NCBI GenBank assembly: GCA_947649935.1
Contig: CANSTR010000012.1
Location: 1 to 51,682 of the forward strand
DNA from: an uncultured Clostridia bacterium
Lineage (GTDB): Bacteria > Bacillota > Clostridia > TANB77 > CAG-508
Direction of reading: 5' to 3'
Length of the DNA stretch: 51,682 bases
Program-made: the position numbers and the translations under genes
Shown: one piece after another, positions 30,797 to 39,512 of the stretch
Layout: each line of letters opens with the position of its first letter
Position numbering within the stretch: the first letter of the stretch is position 1
The notes under the pieces: generated by a model
What the model was told of the DNA's origin: nothing
Database searches by the model: none
Seen by the model: only the letters and a program-made list of their open reading frames with translations

Positions 30797-32325
30797 TTAC
30801 TTTCTCCTGCTCTTCTGTTTCTTCTTTAGATTCTTTCAGCTTTACTTCATCTTCGTCTTCTTCCATTTCTAAATCAAAATTTACAGCAGGTTCTTCTATA
30901 TCGACAATTCCCTGTTCTGCTTTTAATCTTGCAACTTCTTCGGCTTTCCAACCTTCATTTTTACTATCTCCATAAAGTTCCTCCACACTAGCTTCTATCG
31001 ACATAATTCCGCCCTGCTTTCCTTTGCTTACTGTTTCAACCTGCGCTTCGAATGAAGGATTTGCATACTCGCCAAATTTCAAACTTATTTCAATATCCTC
31101 AGTCAATATCTTCTTTTCCATTTGCGCTCTTGATTTTAAAACAGTATTGATTACTTTTGGAATAAATTCTGACAATATGCTTATTACTAAACCTCTTGTA
31201 TACAAAGTTGTCTTTTCTTTTTCTCTTTGTGCTTCTGCATTATCCAATTTCTTGTTATCAATTCCAAGTGTTGAAGGACTGATAATTCCTTGTAAGCACA
31301 AATCCAAAAATGTGATATAAGATTGCAAATAGTTTTCTGTTGGTATTTCTGCCTGTTGTATTTCTATTTTTTCTTGATTGTCCTCACTCATGCCTGCATC
31401 AGATTTTATAAATTTATTGTCAAATGGATTGCTTCCATATGCCAATAACTCTCCGTTTTCTGGGTCTCTCGGAATCATGCTTTCTGGAATATATTTTATT
31501 GCCCTGCCCGCTCTCACTGCCTCCAACCATTGTGAAATAATTTCGTCTAAACTATCAAAAGAGTCATATTTTCCCTCGAAAATAGACTCTCCTCTTCCTT
31601 TATATTTCGCAGACTCATTTAGCATTATTGGCACTGCCCACATCACAGACTCATCAAAAGTAACATTCTTTAATTTGGCCAATGCTTTTACTGTGCTTAA
31701 TTTTACTTCTTTATCATCTTTTAACAATCGGTAAGTTATATAGCCAAATCCATAATGCTCTTCTAACAAATAAGTTGTGTTGTTTTCTTCATGATACGAT
31801 TTGAATACAAGTTCTATCAATCGCCCTCTTTTATAAATAAAATCAACTTTCGACCCATCAACCCATTCCAGAATTGCCTTATCAGATATGTCTGCATCAT
31901 AATTGATTTTAATCGCTCCGTCACCAATATGTAACAAATCCGCCAATATACTTTTCAACATTTTGGTGTCAAATTCATTTTCTTTTTTTACTTCTTTCCA
32001 GTATTCATCTTCAACATCATCACCCGAATAATCTGTCATAACCGTATTAATGATTGTTTTTACGATTAGCTTAGGAAGTCCAGAATGTGACTTTTTCATT
32101 CGAATATCTGCTGTTTGCACTGCTCCCCAAAAGGTATCTTCTGCGTAATTCAGCTGTCCGTAAAACTCTGTTAATTCTCGACTGTCCCCTCGATACCAAA
32201 TCTTATTTCTGATGCAATTTGCTTGAAAATCCATGTTCTCATTAATTAAAAATGTTTGTCCGCATAGCAGGTCTAATATCTAACCACGACTTAATCATAT
32301 TTTTCACTCTTTCTCCTAATCTCAT
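30789..32325 (-). CDS. Portal protein, frame broken at CGG
   Basis: The gene starts at ATG 32325 (MRLGERVKNMIKSWLDIRPAM); an in-frame CGG at 32262-32260 then breaks the frame. Skipping its C gives GGA and GQTFLINENMDFQANCIRNKIWYRGDS, continuous with the 481-codon frame. The MDFxxNxIxNxIWYRGDS segment is the well-conserved portal start in clostridial phages. The rest has the portal core (IGDGAIKINYD, EEHYGFGYITYRL, IIKTVLKS-like C-terminus) and an acidic tail. The portal forms the 12-fold DNA gate at one capsid vertex. Total about 511 residues. Translation from the internal ATG at 32234 could give a shorter form lacking about 30 residues. Confidence 0.87.
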
Positions 32326-33755
32326 CTTTTAACTCCTATCTTGTTCACAAATGGAATCCATGAATACTGACAACTATTAATCATGTGATCGTTTCCATCT
32401 TCTGGCTCATTGTCTTTATCTTCTTTCCAGCTATACACATCCAGCTCGTTACAATAGTTTGTGCAAGTATCCACAATGTAGTAACATTCATCTTTAAACC
32501 ACCCCAGTTGTGTGTTAATTCTATCAATTATCTCCATTTTAGCTTTCCATGCGTTGTTGAAAACATACACGCAAGGGTTATTTCTCTTATATTTCGCAAA
32601 TTCTTTTATCGTTGCTTGATCTGCACTATCAATAAATACATTTCTCGCTAACCCCCATTCCTTTCTGTTTCTCTCTAAAAAGTCGATAAAATTCTTGACT
32701 GTATCGCTTGGCGCCAGAGGTTCTTCCAAGTTAGCATTATTATAAACTCTTTCATCTAGCAAAATATATTTCCATTTATTGGTAATCCCTGCAAATGACA
32801 TAGCAATTGTATCTGGACTTAACGAACTATAAGCCGTATCTAATGCTGCCGTAAATAAAATAAAATGTTCGTCTGCCTGCCTTGTTGCTATTGGCTTGGT
32901 TGTCAATTGGATGCTTACACCTTCTGCTGTTCTTAAATATTGCTTTGCTTCTTCTTTGCTAATACAATGCTTTTTTCTATCAAAATTAAGAAAAACAAGT
33001 CCTGTCGACTTGCCTCGTAATCCCTTTATTTTGTTTTTCCAAAGTTTTGTACCTGTTGGCACAGATTCAATAATCTTTCTTTTTTTATCTTCTGTTAAAC
33101 TTTTATTATGGTCGAAAGTAAAATACCACCATGTCCACTCGTCTATTGGTTCTTGATTTAACATTTCAAGTAGCTCTATTGGTGCATCTGTCTTGTATTT
33201 CTCAATTGGTCTTGCATGATTAACAAACTGTGAGTAACATTCCTTGTTTGGGTCATCTGGATTCATGGTACACAGTCGATAATCAGCACGCATAAAAGCC
33301 TCTCGAACAAATTCCATATCTGCAATGTTAAACTCATCAATAAACAAGCCATAACATTGTCCACCTAATGCCTTTTTCCATCTTGCCTTGTTATCATATC
33401 CTAAAACATAAATAATCTTTTTTCCTTTTGGTGTATGATAAATTATATGAGGTAGTTTTATGTTTTTGGCTCCATTCGAATGATATTCTATTGCTCCACC
33501 TTCTGCATAATCTCCAAAAACGGCTATCAATCCATTGTCGCTATTGATTATATTTTTTTCTATTGTTCCTAAATCTAGTCCCGCAATTATGCTTGGCTTA
33601 TCTCCTTCATAATCTGCTATTTTGAACATAAATTTTGGAACCGCAACTGTTGTTTTTCCCGCTGAAGTAGTACCTTCTAAAAACTCTGTACTTGCATCGT
33701 AATTTAAGAAATCTATATATTTTTCAGATAGTGGAAACGCCTCATTTTTTTCCAT
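32322..33755 (-). CDS. Terminase large subunit
   Basis: About 477 residues. ATPase domain with the Walker A-like EGTTSAGKTT near the N-terminus and Walker B-like YGLFIDEFNIAD; the nuclease domain has ALDTAYSS (first Asp), VFIDSAD and DGNDHMINS (late acidic residues). It cuts and packages phage DNA through the portal. The start was placed at MEKNEAFPL, overlapping the small subunit; nearby in-frame ATGs are possible. It overlaps the portal start by 4 bases. Confidence 0.92.
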   Translation of the reverse strand: MEKNEAFPLSEKYIDFLNYDASTEFLEGTTSAGKTTVAVPKFMFKIADYEGDKPSIIAGLDLGTIEKNIINSDNGLIAVFGDYAEGGAIEYHSNGAKNIKLPHIIYHTPKGKKIIYVLGYDNKARWKKALGGQCYGLFIDEFNIADMEFVREAFMRADYRLCTMNPDDPNKECYSQFVNHARPIEKYKTDAPIELLEMLNQEPIDEWTWWYFTFDHNKSLTEDKKRKIIESVPTGTKLWKNKIKGLRGKSTGLVFLNFDRKKHCISKEEAKQYLRTAEGVSIQLTTKPIATRQADEHFILFTAALDTAYSSLSPDTIAMSFAGITNKWKYILLDERVYNNANLEEPLAPSDTVKNFIDFLERNRKEWGLARNVFIDSADQATIKEFAKYKRNNPCVYVFNNAWKAKMEIIDRINTQLGWFKDECYYIVDTCTNYCNELDVYSWKEDKDNEPEDGNDHMINSCQYSWIPFVNKIGVKR

Positions 33756-34122
33756 CTCCATCACCACCCAGCTGTCTGTTTATACTTTCTAGTAATGATA
33801 AGTGTGGGCTTTCTATATTTCCAGAATGCTCTATTTTGTCAGTAGCTTTATAACCTGCTCTATCTAAAATATCTTTTACAACTTGAAGTCTTACATACTC
33901 ATTCTTAGATTTTAATAATTTCTTTAGTTCTCTTTGTGCATCTATTGCAAGTGAACTAAAGTTGTTTTTCATTTGTTTTTGCAATTCATCTTTAAATTCT
34001 TCGTCTTTTTTCCACTCACAAATTGTATTTTTGTTTATCTGTATTTCTTTTGCGATTTGCACTTGTGTTTTATTGGTTGTAACCAGTAATATTATACACT
34101 TTTGCTGTTTCTCATTTAACAT
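33742..34122 (-). CDS. Terminase small subunit
   Basis: 126 residues with an N-terminal HTH (TQVQIAKEIQINKNTICEWKKDEEF) of the phBC6A51-type small terminase, a helical middle and a Gly/Asp-rich end. It selects the packaging site and loads the large subunit, whose start lies inside this gene's end. A GGGGGTG lies before the ATG. Confidence 0.82.
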   Translation of the reverse strand: MLNEKQQKCIILLVTTNKTQVQIAKEIQINKNTICEWKKDEEFKDELQKQMKNNFSSLAIDAQRELKKLLKSKNEYVRLQVVKDILDRAGYKATDKIEHSGNIESPHLSLLESINRQLGGDGDGKK

Positions 34123-34166
34123 TAGCTCACCCCCTCTAAAATCCAGATTAATCCAGATTTTTTATT

Positions 34167-34319
34167 CTATTTATTATCAATCAACTTTCTAATACCCTCA
34201 GCAATCACACTCGCTATTGCTATCAACGGGCACACTATCAACACTAAGCTAATAAACGCACATATTATCAACAACGGACTTAATATAATCGCTATCATCA
34301 TTAAAATAAAATTAATCAT
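34167..34319 (-). CDS. Small two-helix membrane protein
   Basis: 50 residues: MINFILMMIAIILSPLLIICAF, then ISLVLIVCPLIAIASVIAEGI and a charged end. Two transmembrane helices. It overlaps the upstream gene's stop by 4 bases, so it belongs to the late operon head. Function unknown; holin-like by build but away from the lysis genes. Confidence 0.55.
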   Translation of the reverse strand: MINFILMMIAIILSPLLIICAFISLVLIVCPLIAIASVIAEGIRKLIDNK

Positions 34320-34465
34320 TTCTTTTCCTCGCTCTCTGTACAAACTTCACTTAGCTTACATTCTCCACACTCTCTATCTTTGCACTTCTTTGCTCGTTTT
34401 GTTTCGTATTTCTTTCTCATTTTATAATCATAATCAATTATGGCTGCTCTTTGGCTTCCAGTCAT
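34316..34465 (-). CDS. Small Cys-rich protein
   Basis: 49 residues from ATG 34465 (AAGGTG upstream): MTGSQRAAIIDYDYKMRKKYETKR, then CKDRECGECKLSEVC. The four cysteines suggest metal binding. Unknown family; typical tiny gene before terminase. Confidence 0.55.
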   Translation of the reverse strand: MTGSQRAAIIDYDYKMRKKYETKRAKKCKDRECGECKLSEVCTESEEKK

Positions 34466-34577
34466 TTGTAACACCTTCTTAAATATAAAAGCCTCGCTAG
34501 AAAAGGCTATTAACAAATAGTTTTAGTAGATAAAAAGGGAAATTTATACTAATCTATCTAGCATTGTTAGTCACAGA

Positions 34578-34603
34578 TTAAAAAGAGCCATTTTGGCTCT
34601 CTT
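34578..34603 (-). terminator. Terminator between early and late operons
   Basis: Minus-strand AGAGCC-AAAAT-GGCTCT followed by TTTTT. It separates the late regulator gene from the packaging genes, the expected place for late control. Confidence 0.75.
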
Positions 34604-34709
34604 GCAAAAGTTTATAAATCGTAGTTTCGGGCTTGATTATTTCTAACCAACTACATACTTTTTCATAATACAATTATACCACCTAAGCATCGGACATGAA
34701 CGGACAACT

Positions 34710-35120
34710 TTATTTTTTTTCAAAATATCTATCAAAAGTCTTTCTTGAACCAGATTCATCTGCATATCCTATATCCATAGATATTTGCTTCCATTCCAAT
34801 TTTTTTAGATACTTTTTTTCAATAATATCAGCTACTGTTCTATCTTCTAAGTTATCCAATTTATATTTCAATTCCTTGTCGAGTTTCTTGAGTTTTTTCT
34901 CATAAATTGATTTTCTCTTTTCTAATTTCTCGATTCTTCTATTATTGATTCCTTCAATTACTTTGTGTCCTTGAATGTACGGATAACTCGTTGAACTCCC
35001 AACCACAGAATCAATCGTCTTATTTCTTTCTTCTAAATAGATTTCTTTTTCCAATTTGTTTATTTCGTATGTATAGTTCTTTTTGTTCTTTTCATATTCA
35101 TCTAAATATTCTTTAGTCAT
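34710..35120 (-). CDS. Sigma-70 region 4-like late transcription regulator
   Basis: 136 residues: coiled-coil N-terminus, then a C-terminal HTH TVADIIEKKYLKKLEWKQISMDIGYADESGSRKTFDRYF that resembles sigma region 4 proteins (ArpU/DUF1492 type). Such proteins sit at the end of the early region and turn on packaging and structural genes, matching its place here. Confidence 0.72.
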   Translation of the reverse strand: MTKEYLDEYEKNKKNYTYEINKLEKEIYLEERNKTIDSVVGSSTSYPYIQGHKVIEGINNRRIEKLEKRKSIYEKKLKKLDKELKYKLDNLEDRTVADIIEKKYLKKLEWKQISMDIGYADESGSRKTFDRYFEKK

Positions 35121-35129
35121 TCGTACCTC

Positions 35130-35330
35130 CTAACCGCATAAATATTTTCTCTCAGGATGAATATCGTTTCTATGCGCCAATATTGTTTCTTCAACTAATC
35201 CTAAGTCAGACCTTGTAAAACATTCTTTAAATCCATTTGACATATCTTCATATAAAAATAAATTTTTATTGCATCTTTTTACAAATATGTATTTTCGCTT
35301 ATTTTTTATTATAAATTTTGATATTTTCAT
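35130..35330 (-). CDS. Small basic protein, unknown
   Basis: 66 residues (MKISKFIIKNKRKYIFVKRCNKNLFLYEDMSNGFKECFTRSDLGL...), AGGAGG upstream. No recognised family. Ten bases before the late regulator gene in the early operon. Confidence 0.55.
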   Translation of the reverse strand: MKISKFIIKNKRKYIFVKRCNKNLFLYEDMSNGFKECFTRSDLGLVEETILAHRNDIHPERKYLCG

Positions 35331-35350
35331 CTTTTGAACCTCCTTTTTAA

Positions 35351-35557
35351 TTATTCTAGTGTTTTTCTAATCTCTTCTAAAATCACATTCTCAACATAGC
35401 TTAATGCTTCATACTTCGTCATGAATCTTTCATGTCTATGTTTCATGTCATATCGTATTATTTTGATTCTTTGATTGTACTCTCTCATGTATTGTTTTGC
35501 TACTTGATATTTATTTAAGCCACTTTGCCAAAGTGTAATTATTTCGTCGTCTCTCAT
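35351..35557 (-). CDS. Small HTH-like early protein
   Basis: 68 residues (MRDDEIITLWQSGLNKYQVAKQYMREYNQRIKIIRYDMKHRHERFMTKYEALSYVENVI). The N-terminal IITLWQSGLNKYQVAKQY looks like a resolvase-type HTH. Common in clostridial phages before the late regulator; role unknown. Confidence 0.6.
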   Translation of the reverse strand: MRDDEIITLWQSGLNKYQVAKQYMREYNQRIKIIRYDMKHRHERFMTKYEALSYVENVILEEIRKTLE

Positions 35558-35575
35558 GTTGTTAGTATTTGCATA

Positions 35576-35875
35576 TTAGGTATTATTTATCTCTAATATC
35601 TCTAGAATTTCTAATATGTAATATTCTTTATTTTTAATTGCTCCCCATTCTTCTTTTCCCTTTCCTTCACTTAATTTGCAATTGCATAGCATTACTGGAC
35701 TATTTTTGTTATACCCATTCCTAAAAATTATGTGTCTTATTTTTCCTTGAAAGTTTAATCCAAATTCTTTCAAAAATCTTACAGTCCAATATGGCTTGAT
35801 TTCCCTATATTCTTCTTTTTTCTTGCCACTTATTATCATATCAAACCATTTCTTCTGAATTGGTAATACTAACAT
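35576..35875 (-). CDS. ASCH-domain protein
   Basis: 99 residues: MLVLPIQKKWFDMIISGKKKEEYREIKPYW, then GKIRHIIFRNGYNKNSPVMLCNCKLSEGKGKEEWG. The pattern W-x-x-x-I-x-x-G-x-K-x-x-E-x-R is the ASCH domain, a PUA-like fold thought to bind RNA. Often found in phage early regions. The start lies 4 bases from the previous stop. Confidence 0.8.
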   Translation of the reverse strand: MLVLPIQKKWFDMIISGKKKEEYREIKPYWTVRFLKEFGLNFQGKIRHIIFRNGYNKNSPVMLCNCKLSEGKGKEEWGAIKNKEYYILEILEILEINNT

Positions 35876-35878
35876 TTT

Positions 35879-36412
35879 CTATTCCTCTTTCTTTTCAAAA
35901 TATTCTTTTACACACTCTTTACAATCATGTGTCATTTTATTACACTCAATTTCGGGTCTTATACATCTTATATCTCTTCCAATATATTCTGCCATATTTT
36001 TTATTATCTTGTCTTTCTTCCCTACTGCTATTTCTGATTCGTCTAATTTATTTTCTGCTATATTTAATCGTCTTATATAATTGCAATTTTCACATTTAGA
36101 ATCTAACTCATTAATATCTAATTTGTAATTTTGCGTTCTACTATCCAGTGCGTCATATTTTCTAATTGTTTCACATTTGAATAAATGTCTTAATCTTCTT
36201 TCTAATATATTTATTTCTTTGTCTTGCTTTTCTATTAGATTTAATATTATTGAAATTTGTTTTATTGTTTCTTGTCCATGTTTCACATTAATTTCTTCAT
36301 CAAATAACATGTAGGCTTCATCTATAGTTGCTCTTAAATTAAAAAAATATTCTATTGCTTTCTTTTCTTCATCTGTTATTGTTTGTCCTCCCTTCCAATT
36401 TAATATGGGCAA
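35879..36412 (-). CDS. Coiled-coil Cys-rich early protein
   Basis: 177 residues: acidic helical N-terminus, leucine-rich middle, CENCNYIRRLNIAENKLDESEIAVGKK coil, and a C-terminal CNKMTHDCKECVKEYF cluster. Probably binds a metal. No family recognised. The start overlaps the end of the upstream zinc-ribbon gene by 13 bases. Confidence 0.55.
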   Translation of the reverse strand: MPILNWKGGQTITDEEKKAIEYFFNLRATIDEAYMLFDEEINVKHGQETIKQISIILNLIEKQDKEINILERRLRHLFKCETIRKYDALDSRTQNYKLDINELDSKCENCNYIRRLNIAENKLDESEIAVGKKDKIIKNMAEYIGRDIRCIRPEIECNKMTHDCKECVKEYFEKKEE

Positions 36413-36594
36413 TAGTATGCAGAATACTTTTTACCACAGTTGCTACATTTACAAATTATTTCTTCTTCATAAGCAATATCATATTCCACATTTTCTTCGC
36501 CACATTTTTTACATTTCCAGCATAAATCGCTTTCAACTCTTTGTTCGACTTCAAAATCCTCATCTTCAACTAATTCTTCTAGTTCTTCTTCCAT
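36400..36594 (-). CDS. Small zinc-ribbon protein with acidic start
   Basis: 64 residues from ATG 36594 (MEEELEELVEDEDFEVEQ), then CWKCKKCGEENVEYDIAYEEEIICKCSNCGKKYSAYYC. Two CxxC pairs form a zinc ribbon. It starts 1 base after the shifted stop of the next gene upstream, which supports that shifted reading. Confidence 0.6.
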   Translation of the reverse strand: MEEELEELVEDEDFEVEQRVESDLCWKCKKCGEENVEYDIAYEEEIICKCSNCGKKYSAYYCPY

Positions 36595-36595
36595 T

Positions 36596-36788
36596 CTACT
36601 CACCAAACTTTCTTCCGACACATCGGACAATAATTTATATTTACTACATCTTGTGTTTCAAACATATCTTTAAAATTATAATTTCTTACTCTTAACATTC
36701 CATTATTGGATATTGCTATTTCTAAACCGCTATAATCTACTGTGTTATTTAAAACATTAAAACCTTTTTCTTCACAACATTTGCACAT
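36596..36788 (-). CDS. Small zinc-binding protein, frame broken at CGG near its end
   Basis: MCKCCEEKGFNVLNNTVDYSGLEIAISNNGMLRVRNYNF... to NYCPMC, then an in-frame CGG (36617-36615). Without a shift it ends RKKVW. Skipping the C gives GGA and the ending CPMCGRKFGE with a TAG at 36598-36596, two bases before the next ATG. CPMCGRKF is the standard second half of such zinc ribbons, so the shifted reading is the better one. The first half is CKCC. Unknown function; common in clostridial phage early regions. Confidence 0.72.
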
Positions 36789-36797
36789 TTCTTCCTC

Positions 36798-37031
36798 CTA
36801 TACTTTTTCTACTATTCCTGCTTGAATTAAGTCGTATAAAATATCAAGAGTATCATTTTTAATTGAGTAATTATTTATTTCTCTATCTGATACATAAACA
36901 CGAAATCCATCAAATCCAATATTCTTTTTACATACATCCAAGCTATAAAATTTTATTTCGTAATTTTCTTCATAAACAAACCCAAACTTCTCTAATTCTT
37001 TTAAATCCACTTTATCTTTTATTTTTAACAT
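36798..37031 (-). CDS. Small early protein, unknown
   Basis: 77 residues from ATG 37031 (MLKIKDKVDLKELEKFGFVYEENYEIKFYSLDVCKKNIGFDGFRVYVSDREINNYSIKNDTLDILYDLIQAGIVEKV), AGGAGG upstream. It has the form of small beta-rich proteins common in clostridial phage early regions. The ATG overlaps the shifted stop of the upstream methyltransferase gene. Confidence 0.6.
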   Translation of the reverse strand: MLKIKDKVDLKELEKFGFVYEENYEIKFYSLDVCKKNIGFDGFRVYVSDREINNYSIKNDTLDILYDLIQAGIVEKV

Positions 37032-37490
37032 ATTTCCTCCTTCATAAATACTAGCCAATGCGTTTTATCTCGCTTATTTCCGAAATAACGGTTCGTAATC
37101 TATAATGTCTAATATTTCTTTCAACTTAATTTGTTGCTCATTCCATTTAAAAATCAATATTCCATATTGTTCCAAAACCCTCATGCATTCTTTAAATCCT
37201 TGTTTTATATCTTCTTTCCAGTTCTCTGTTAATTTTCCATATTTCTTGGCCAACCATGAGTTATCTCCAACTTTTTGCAAATGTGGTGGGTCGAACACCA
37301 CTAATTTAAAAGAATTATTGGAAAAAGGTATATTACGAAAGTCGGCCATAACGTCTGGTTTTATTTCTAACTTTCGACCATCACACAAAGTATCTTCTAA
37401 TTCTCTGTTATCCATAAATATTGTATTTGGATTTTCTTTGTCAAACCAAAACATCTTACTTCCACAACAAACGTCTAATATCTTTTTCAT
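37026..37490 (-). CDS. SAM-dependent methyltransferase, frame broken at CGG
   Basis: MKKILDVCCGSKMFWFD (SAM-binding motif I), then VFDPPHLQKVGDNSWLAKKYG (DPPH catalytic motif of amino-methyltransferases) and ILIFKWNEQQIKLKEIL. An in-frame CGG at 37082-37080 breaks the frame after DYEPLF. Skipping the C gives GGA and GNKRDKTHWLVFMKEEIC with a stop at 37028-37026. Ending in THWLVFMK after G(N)K is what complete members of this phage family show. Total about 154 residues. Likely modifies DNA bases to evade restriction; the substrate is unknown. Confidence 0.82.
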
Positions 37491-37506
37491 TCTGCCTCCT
37501 TACTTT

Positions 37507-37743
37507 TCATTTGCACTCGCAATTATCCACCACTAAGCCTGTCCCTTCGATGATATTCTCTAACTCTAAACATCTGTTTCTATATACTTCACATTCTTGC
37601 TGTATTTCTACATTGCTTTGTTTTAGTTGTTTGATTTGCTCGTCTTGTTCATGATAATCAGTTACAAGACATGCTAGTGTCACTAATATTGGTATAATCA
37701 TTGATATAAAACACGTAAGTGTTAAATCTATATTTTTATTCAT
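37507..37743 (-). CDS. Membrane-anchored coiled-coil protein
   Basis: 78 residues: one transmembrane helix (about 9-29, TCFISMIIPILVTLACLVT), then a coiled coil (HEQDEQIKQLKQSNVEIQQECEVYRNRCLELENIIEG) and a CEC end. Spanin-like build but located with early genes. AAAGGAG upstream. Unknown function. Confidence 0.55.
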   Translation of the reverse strand: MNKNIDLTLTCFISMIIPILVTLACLVTDYHEQDEQIKQLKQSNVEIQQECEVYRNRCLELENIIEGTGLVVDNCECK

Positions 37744-37767
37744 TTCTTTTCTCCTTTCAAAATCTAA

Positions 37768-37986
37768 TTATACTAAATCGCTGTCTATTCCTAGCGCTTG
37801 AAATACTTCGTTAAGCAATTCATATCCATAATTTTTAAATCTATAGTCTTCATATTCATAATCATAATCTTCTTCGGCTTTCTGCAAATCTTCTTTTAAT
37901 GCAAATGATACATAATCGTTGTCTATATCCACCTTGTATTTTTCTTTATTTTCTAATAACTCCATAAATAATTCTTTATCGTTCAT
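37768..37986 (-). CDS. Acidic small early protein, unknown
   Basis: 72 residues (MNDKELFMELLENKEKYKVDIDNDYVSFALKEDLQKAEEDYDYEYEDYRFKNYGYELLNEVFQALGIDSDLV). Strongly acidic. The start overlaps the previous stop by 4 bases. No family recognised. Confidence 0.55.
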   Translation of the reverse strand: MNDKELFMELLENKEKYKVDIDNDYVSFALKEDLQKAEEDYDYEYEDYRFKNYGYELLNEVFQALGIDSDLV

Positions 37987-38381
37987 TTTTCCTTTTCTTC
38001 TTCCAATATTTCTTTTAAAATTCGTATTGCACCTACTGTTTCGTAATGTTCTACTGTATTTAAATTTTCTTTTAATTCTTCTAATTTCTCTCTTATTACT
38101 TCTTTAGCAATAAAATTAGATGCTAAATCTTTTCCTAGTTCCTGATAATCATCTAACCACCCCAATTCTCGACATTTTTCATTTATTGCTTCTAACAATC
38201 TCATATCTATGCTTAATATACACACATCGTTATTTTCAATGCTGTTTACCTCTACTGCCTTGTCTTCTATGATAAATCTTATAAAATTCTCATCATTTTT
38301 GTTGTATCTGATAAGTCCATAGTCAACATGAATGTCTTTTTTATAGCCTAACTCACCAAGCATCTCATCCGCTTTACTCAT
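37983..38381 (-). CDS. Early protein, unknown
   Basis: 132 residues (MSKADEMLGELGYKKDIHVDYGLIRYNKNDENFIRFIIEDKAVEVNSIENNDVCILSIDMRLLEAINEKCRELGWLDDY). The form (MLxxLGYxK...YxK...I.F......V......I....LxAIxxKxxELGW) is a family often seen in clostridial phages without known function. Confidence 0.62.
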   Translation of the reverse strand: MSKADEMLGELGYKKDIHVDYGLIRYNKNDENFIRFIIEDKAVEVNSIENNDVCILSIDMRLLEAINEKCRELGWLDDYQELGKDLASNFIAKEVIREKLEELKENLNTVEHYETVGAIRILKEILEEEKEK

Positions 38382-38475
38382 CTTCGCCCTCGCTTTCTCT
38401 TGCTTTGTTTTTTAAGTATTCTTTTAAATTTTCCTTACAAAAAACACCGCAATGCTTGTCTATAATATAATTCAT
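38374..38475 (-). CDS. Tiny ORF overlapping two early genes
   Basis: 33 codons (MNYIIDKHCGVFCKENLKEYLKNKARESEGEDE). Its stop overlaps the next ATG (ATGAGTAA) and its start lies inside the previous gene, as in coupled phage operons. The ribosome site is weak. Confidence 0.4.
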   Translation of the reverse strand: MNYIIDKHCGVFCKENLKEYLKNKARESEGEDE

Positions 38476-38650
38476 CTCTTTTGTACTCTTTTTCTGCCAA
38501 AAAATCTAGTACTGTTTCATCTTCTTTATATGCTTGTATTAGATGTCTAATAGCATTTCTTAATTTTTCTGATAATTCAGCATCTCCATATCCGAATAAT
38601 AATGAATTATAATCAATATTTTCTTCTATTAATTTTATTTCTTCTTCCAT
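38435..38650 (-). CDS. Small early protein, unknown
   Basis: 71 residues (MEEEIKLIEENIDYNSLLFGYGDAELSEKLRNAIRHLIQAYKEDETVLDFLAEKEYKRDELYYRQALRCFL), helical. It starts one base after the previous stop. Confidence 0.5.
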   Translation of the reverse strand: MEEEIKLIEENIDYNSLLFGYGDAELSEKLRNAIRHLIQAYKEDETVLDFLAEKEYKRDELYYRQALRCFL

Positions 38651-38998
38651 TTAATTCACCTCGTATTCTACTGATTTGAATTGTTCTTTTGTTACTATTG
38701 TTCTAATATTTTCTTCCCATACTTGAAAACCATCTAGTCCATTTCCAACAATTACATAACCATTTTTAACTTCTTTTACATGTTGTCCGTTTACCCAATC
38801 ATTTTTTTCTATTAACTCTATTATGTTTTTGCTGTGTTTAACTGTTTTTCCTGCTGTATCTCCACGCTCTAAACTAGTTTTGCAAACAGTAATCCTTTTA
38901 AATTTATAATTTAAATATCCATTTTCACTTTCTATAAGTTTTCCAATAAAGCCATTTTCAGTTCTCACATATTCTCCTACTTTGATTTCCTCACTCAT
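38651..38998 (-). CDS. Small beta-rich early protein, unknown
   Basis: 115 residues from ATG 38998 (MSEEIKVGEYVRTENGFIGKLI), GGGAG 8 bases upstream. N-terminal G-EYVRTxxGxIGK is a KOW/SH3-like start seen in many clostridial phage proteins. Function unknown. Confidence 0.58.
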   Translation of the reverse strand: MSEEIKVGEYVRTENGFIGKLIESENGYLNYKFKRITVCKTSLERGDTAGKTVKHSKNIIELIEKNDWVNGQHVKEVKNGYVIVGNGLDGFQVWEENIRTIVTKEQFKSVEYEVN

Positions 38999-39495
38999 AC
39001 ACATAGCTCCCTTCTCAAATGTTTTTCATATTTATCGATAAACTCTTGTGCCGATTCTTTTGTGCGAAAATACATTTCGTTTATTCTTCTGCAATAATAA
39101 GAATAATCTGCTCTAAAAAAATTATCTTCACAATCATAATAAATATAATATTTATTAATATCCTCATCTTCCCATTCTGCATTCGAAAACTCATTCATTG
39201 CTTTTTCTTTTGCTTGCAAATACTCTAGATATTCTTCTACTTCATCTGATGTTTTAAAAATAAGTTTGCGTTTTAATCTTATATCATCTTCTAAAGTGTC
39301 ATGCCAAATATCATTAGCCATATGCATTGTATCTAAATTAATAAACCAATAATCATCTCCATATTGCCACCCTTGCTCTTCTTGCTCATCTAATGTTTTA
39401 AGTTCAGTTTCCCACTCGCTTTTTATTCCCTCAAAAAATTTAATGCTTTCTTCCGCTCTTTTAATTTGTGATTTTAATTCTTCTTTTCTATTCAT
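38995..39495 (-). CDS. Early coiled-coil protein, unknown
   Basis: 166 residues from ATG 39495 (MNRKEELKSQIKRAEESIKFFEGIKSEWETELKTLDEQ), GGAGG upstream. N-terminal coiled coil, then an aromatic-rich part (GWQYGDDYWFINLDTMHMANDIWHD...FRADYSYYC). No family recognised. Confidence 0.55.
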   Translation of the reverse strand: MNRKEELKSQIKRAEESIKFFEGIKSEWETELKTLDEQEEQGWQYGDDYWFINLDTMHMANDIWHDTLEDDIRLKRKLIFKTSDEVEEYLEYLQAKEKAMNEFSNAEWEDEDINKYYIYYDCEDNFFRADYSYYCRRINEMYFRTKESAQEFIDKYEKHLRRELCV

Positions 39496-39512
39496 CTTTA
39501 TTTTTCCTCCTT

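Noticed and set aside
34167..34319. Second holin
   Set aside because: Two helices fit, but it lies before terminase, far from the lysis genes, and has no holin motif.
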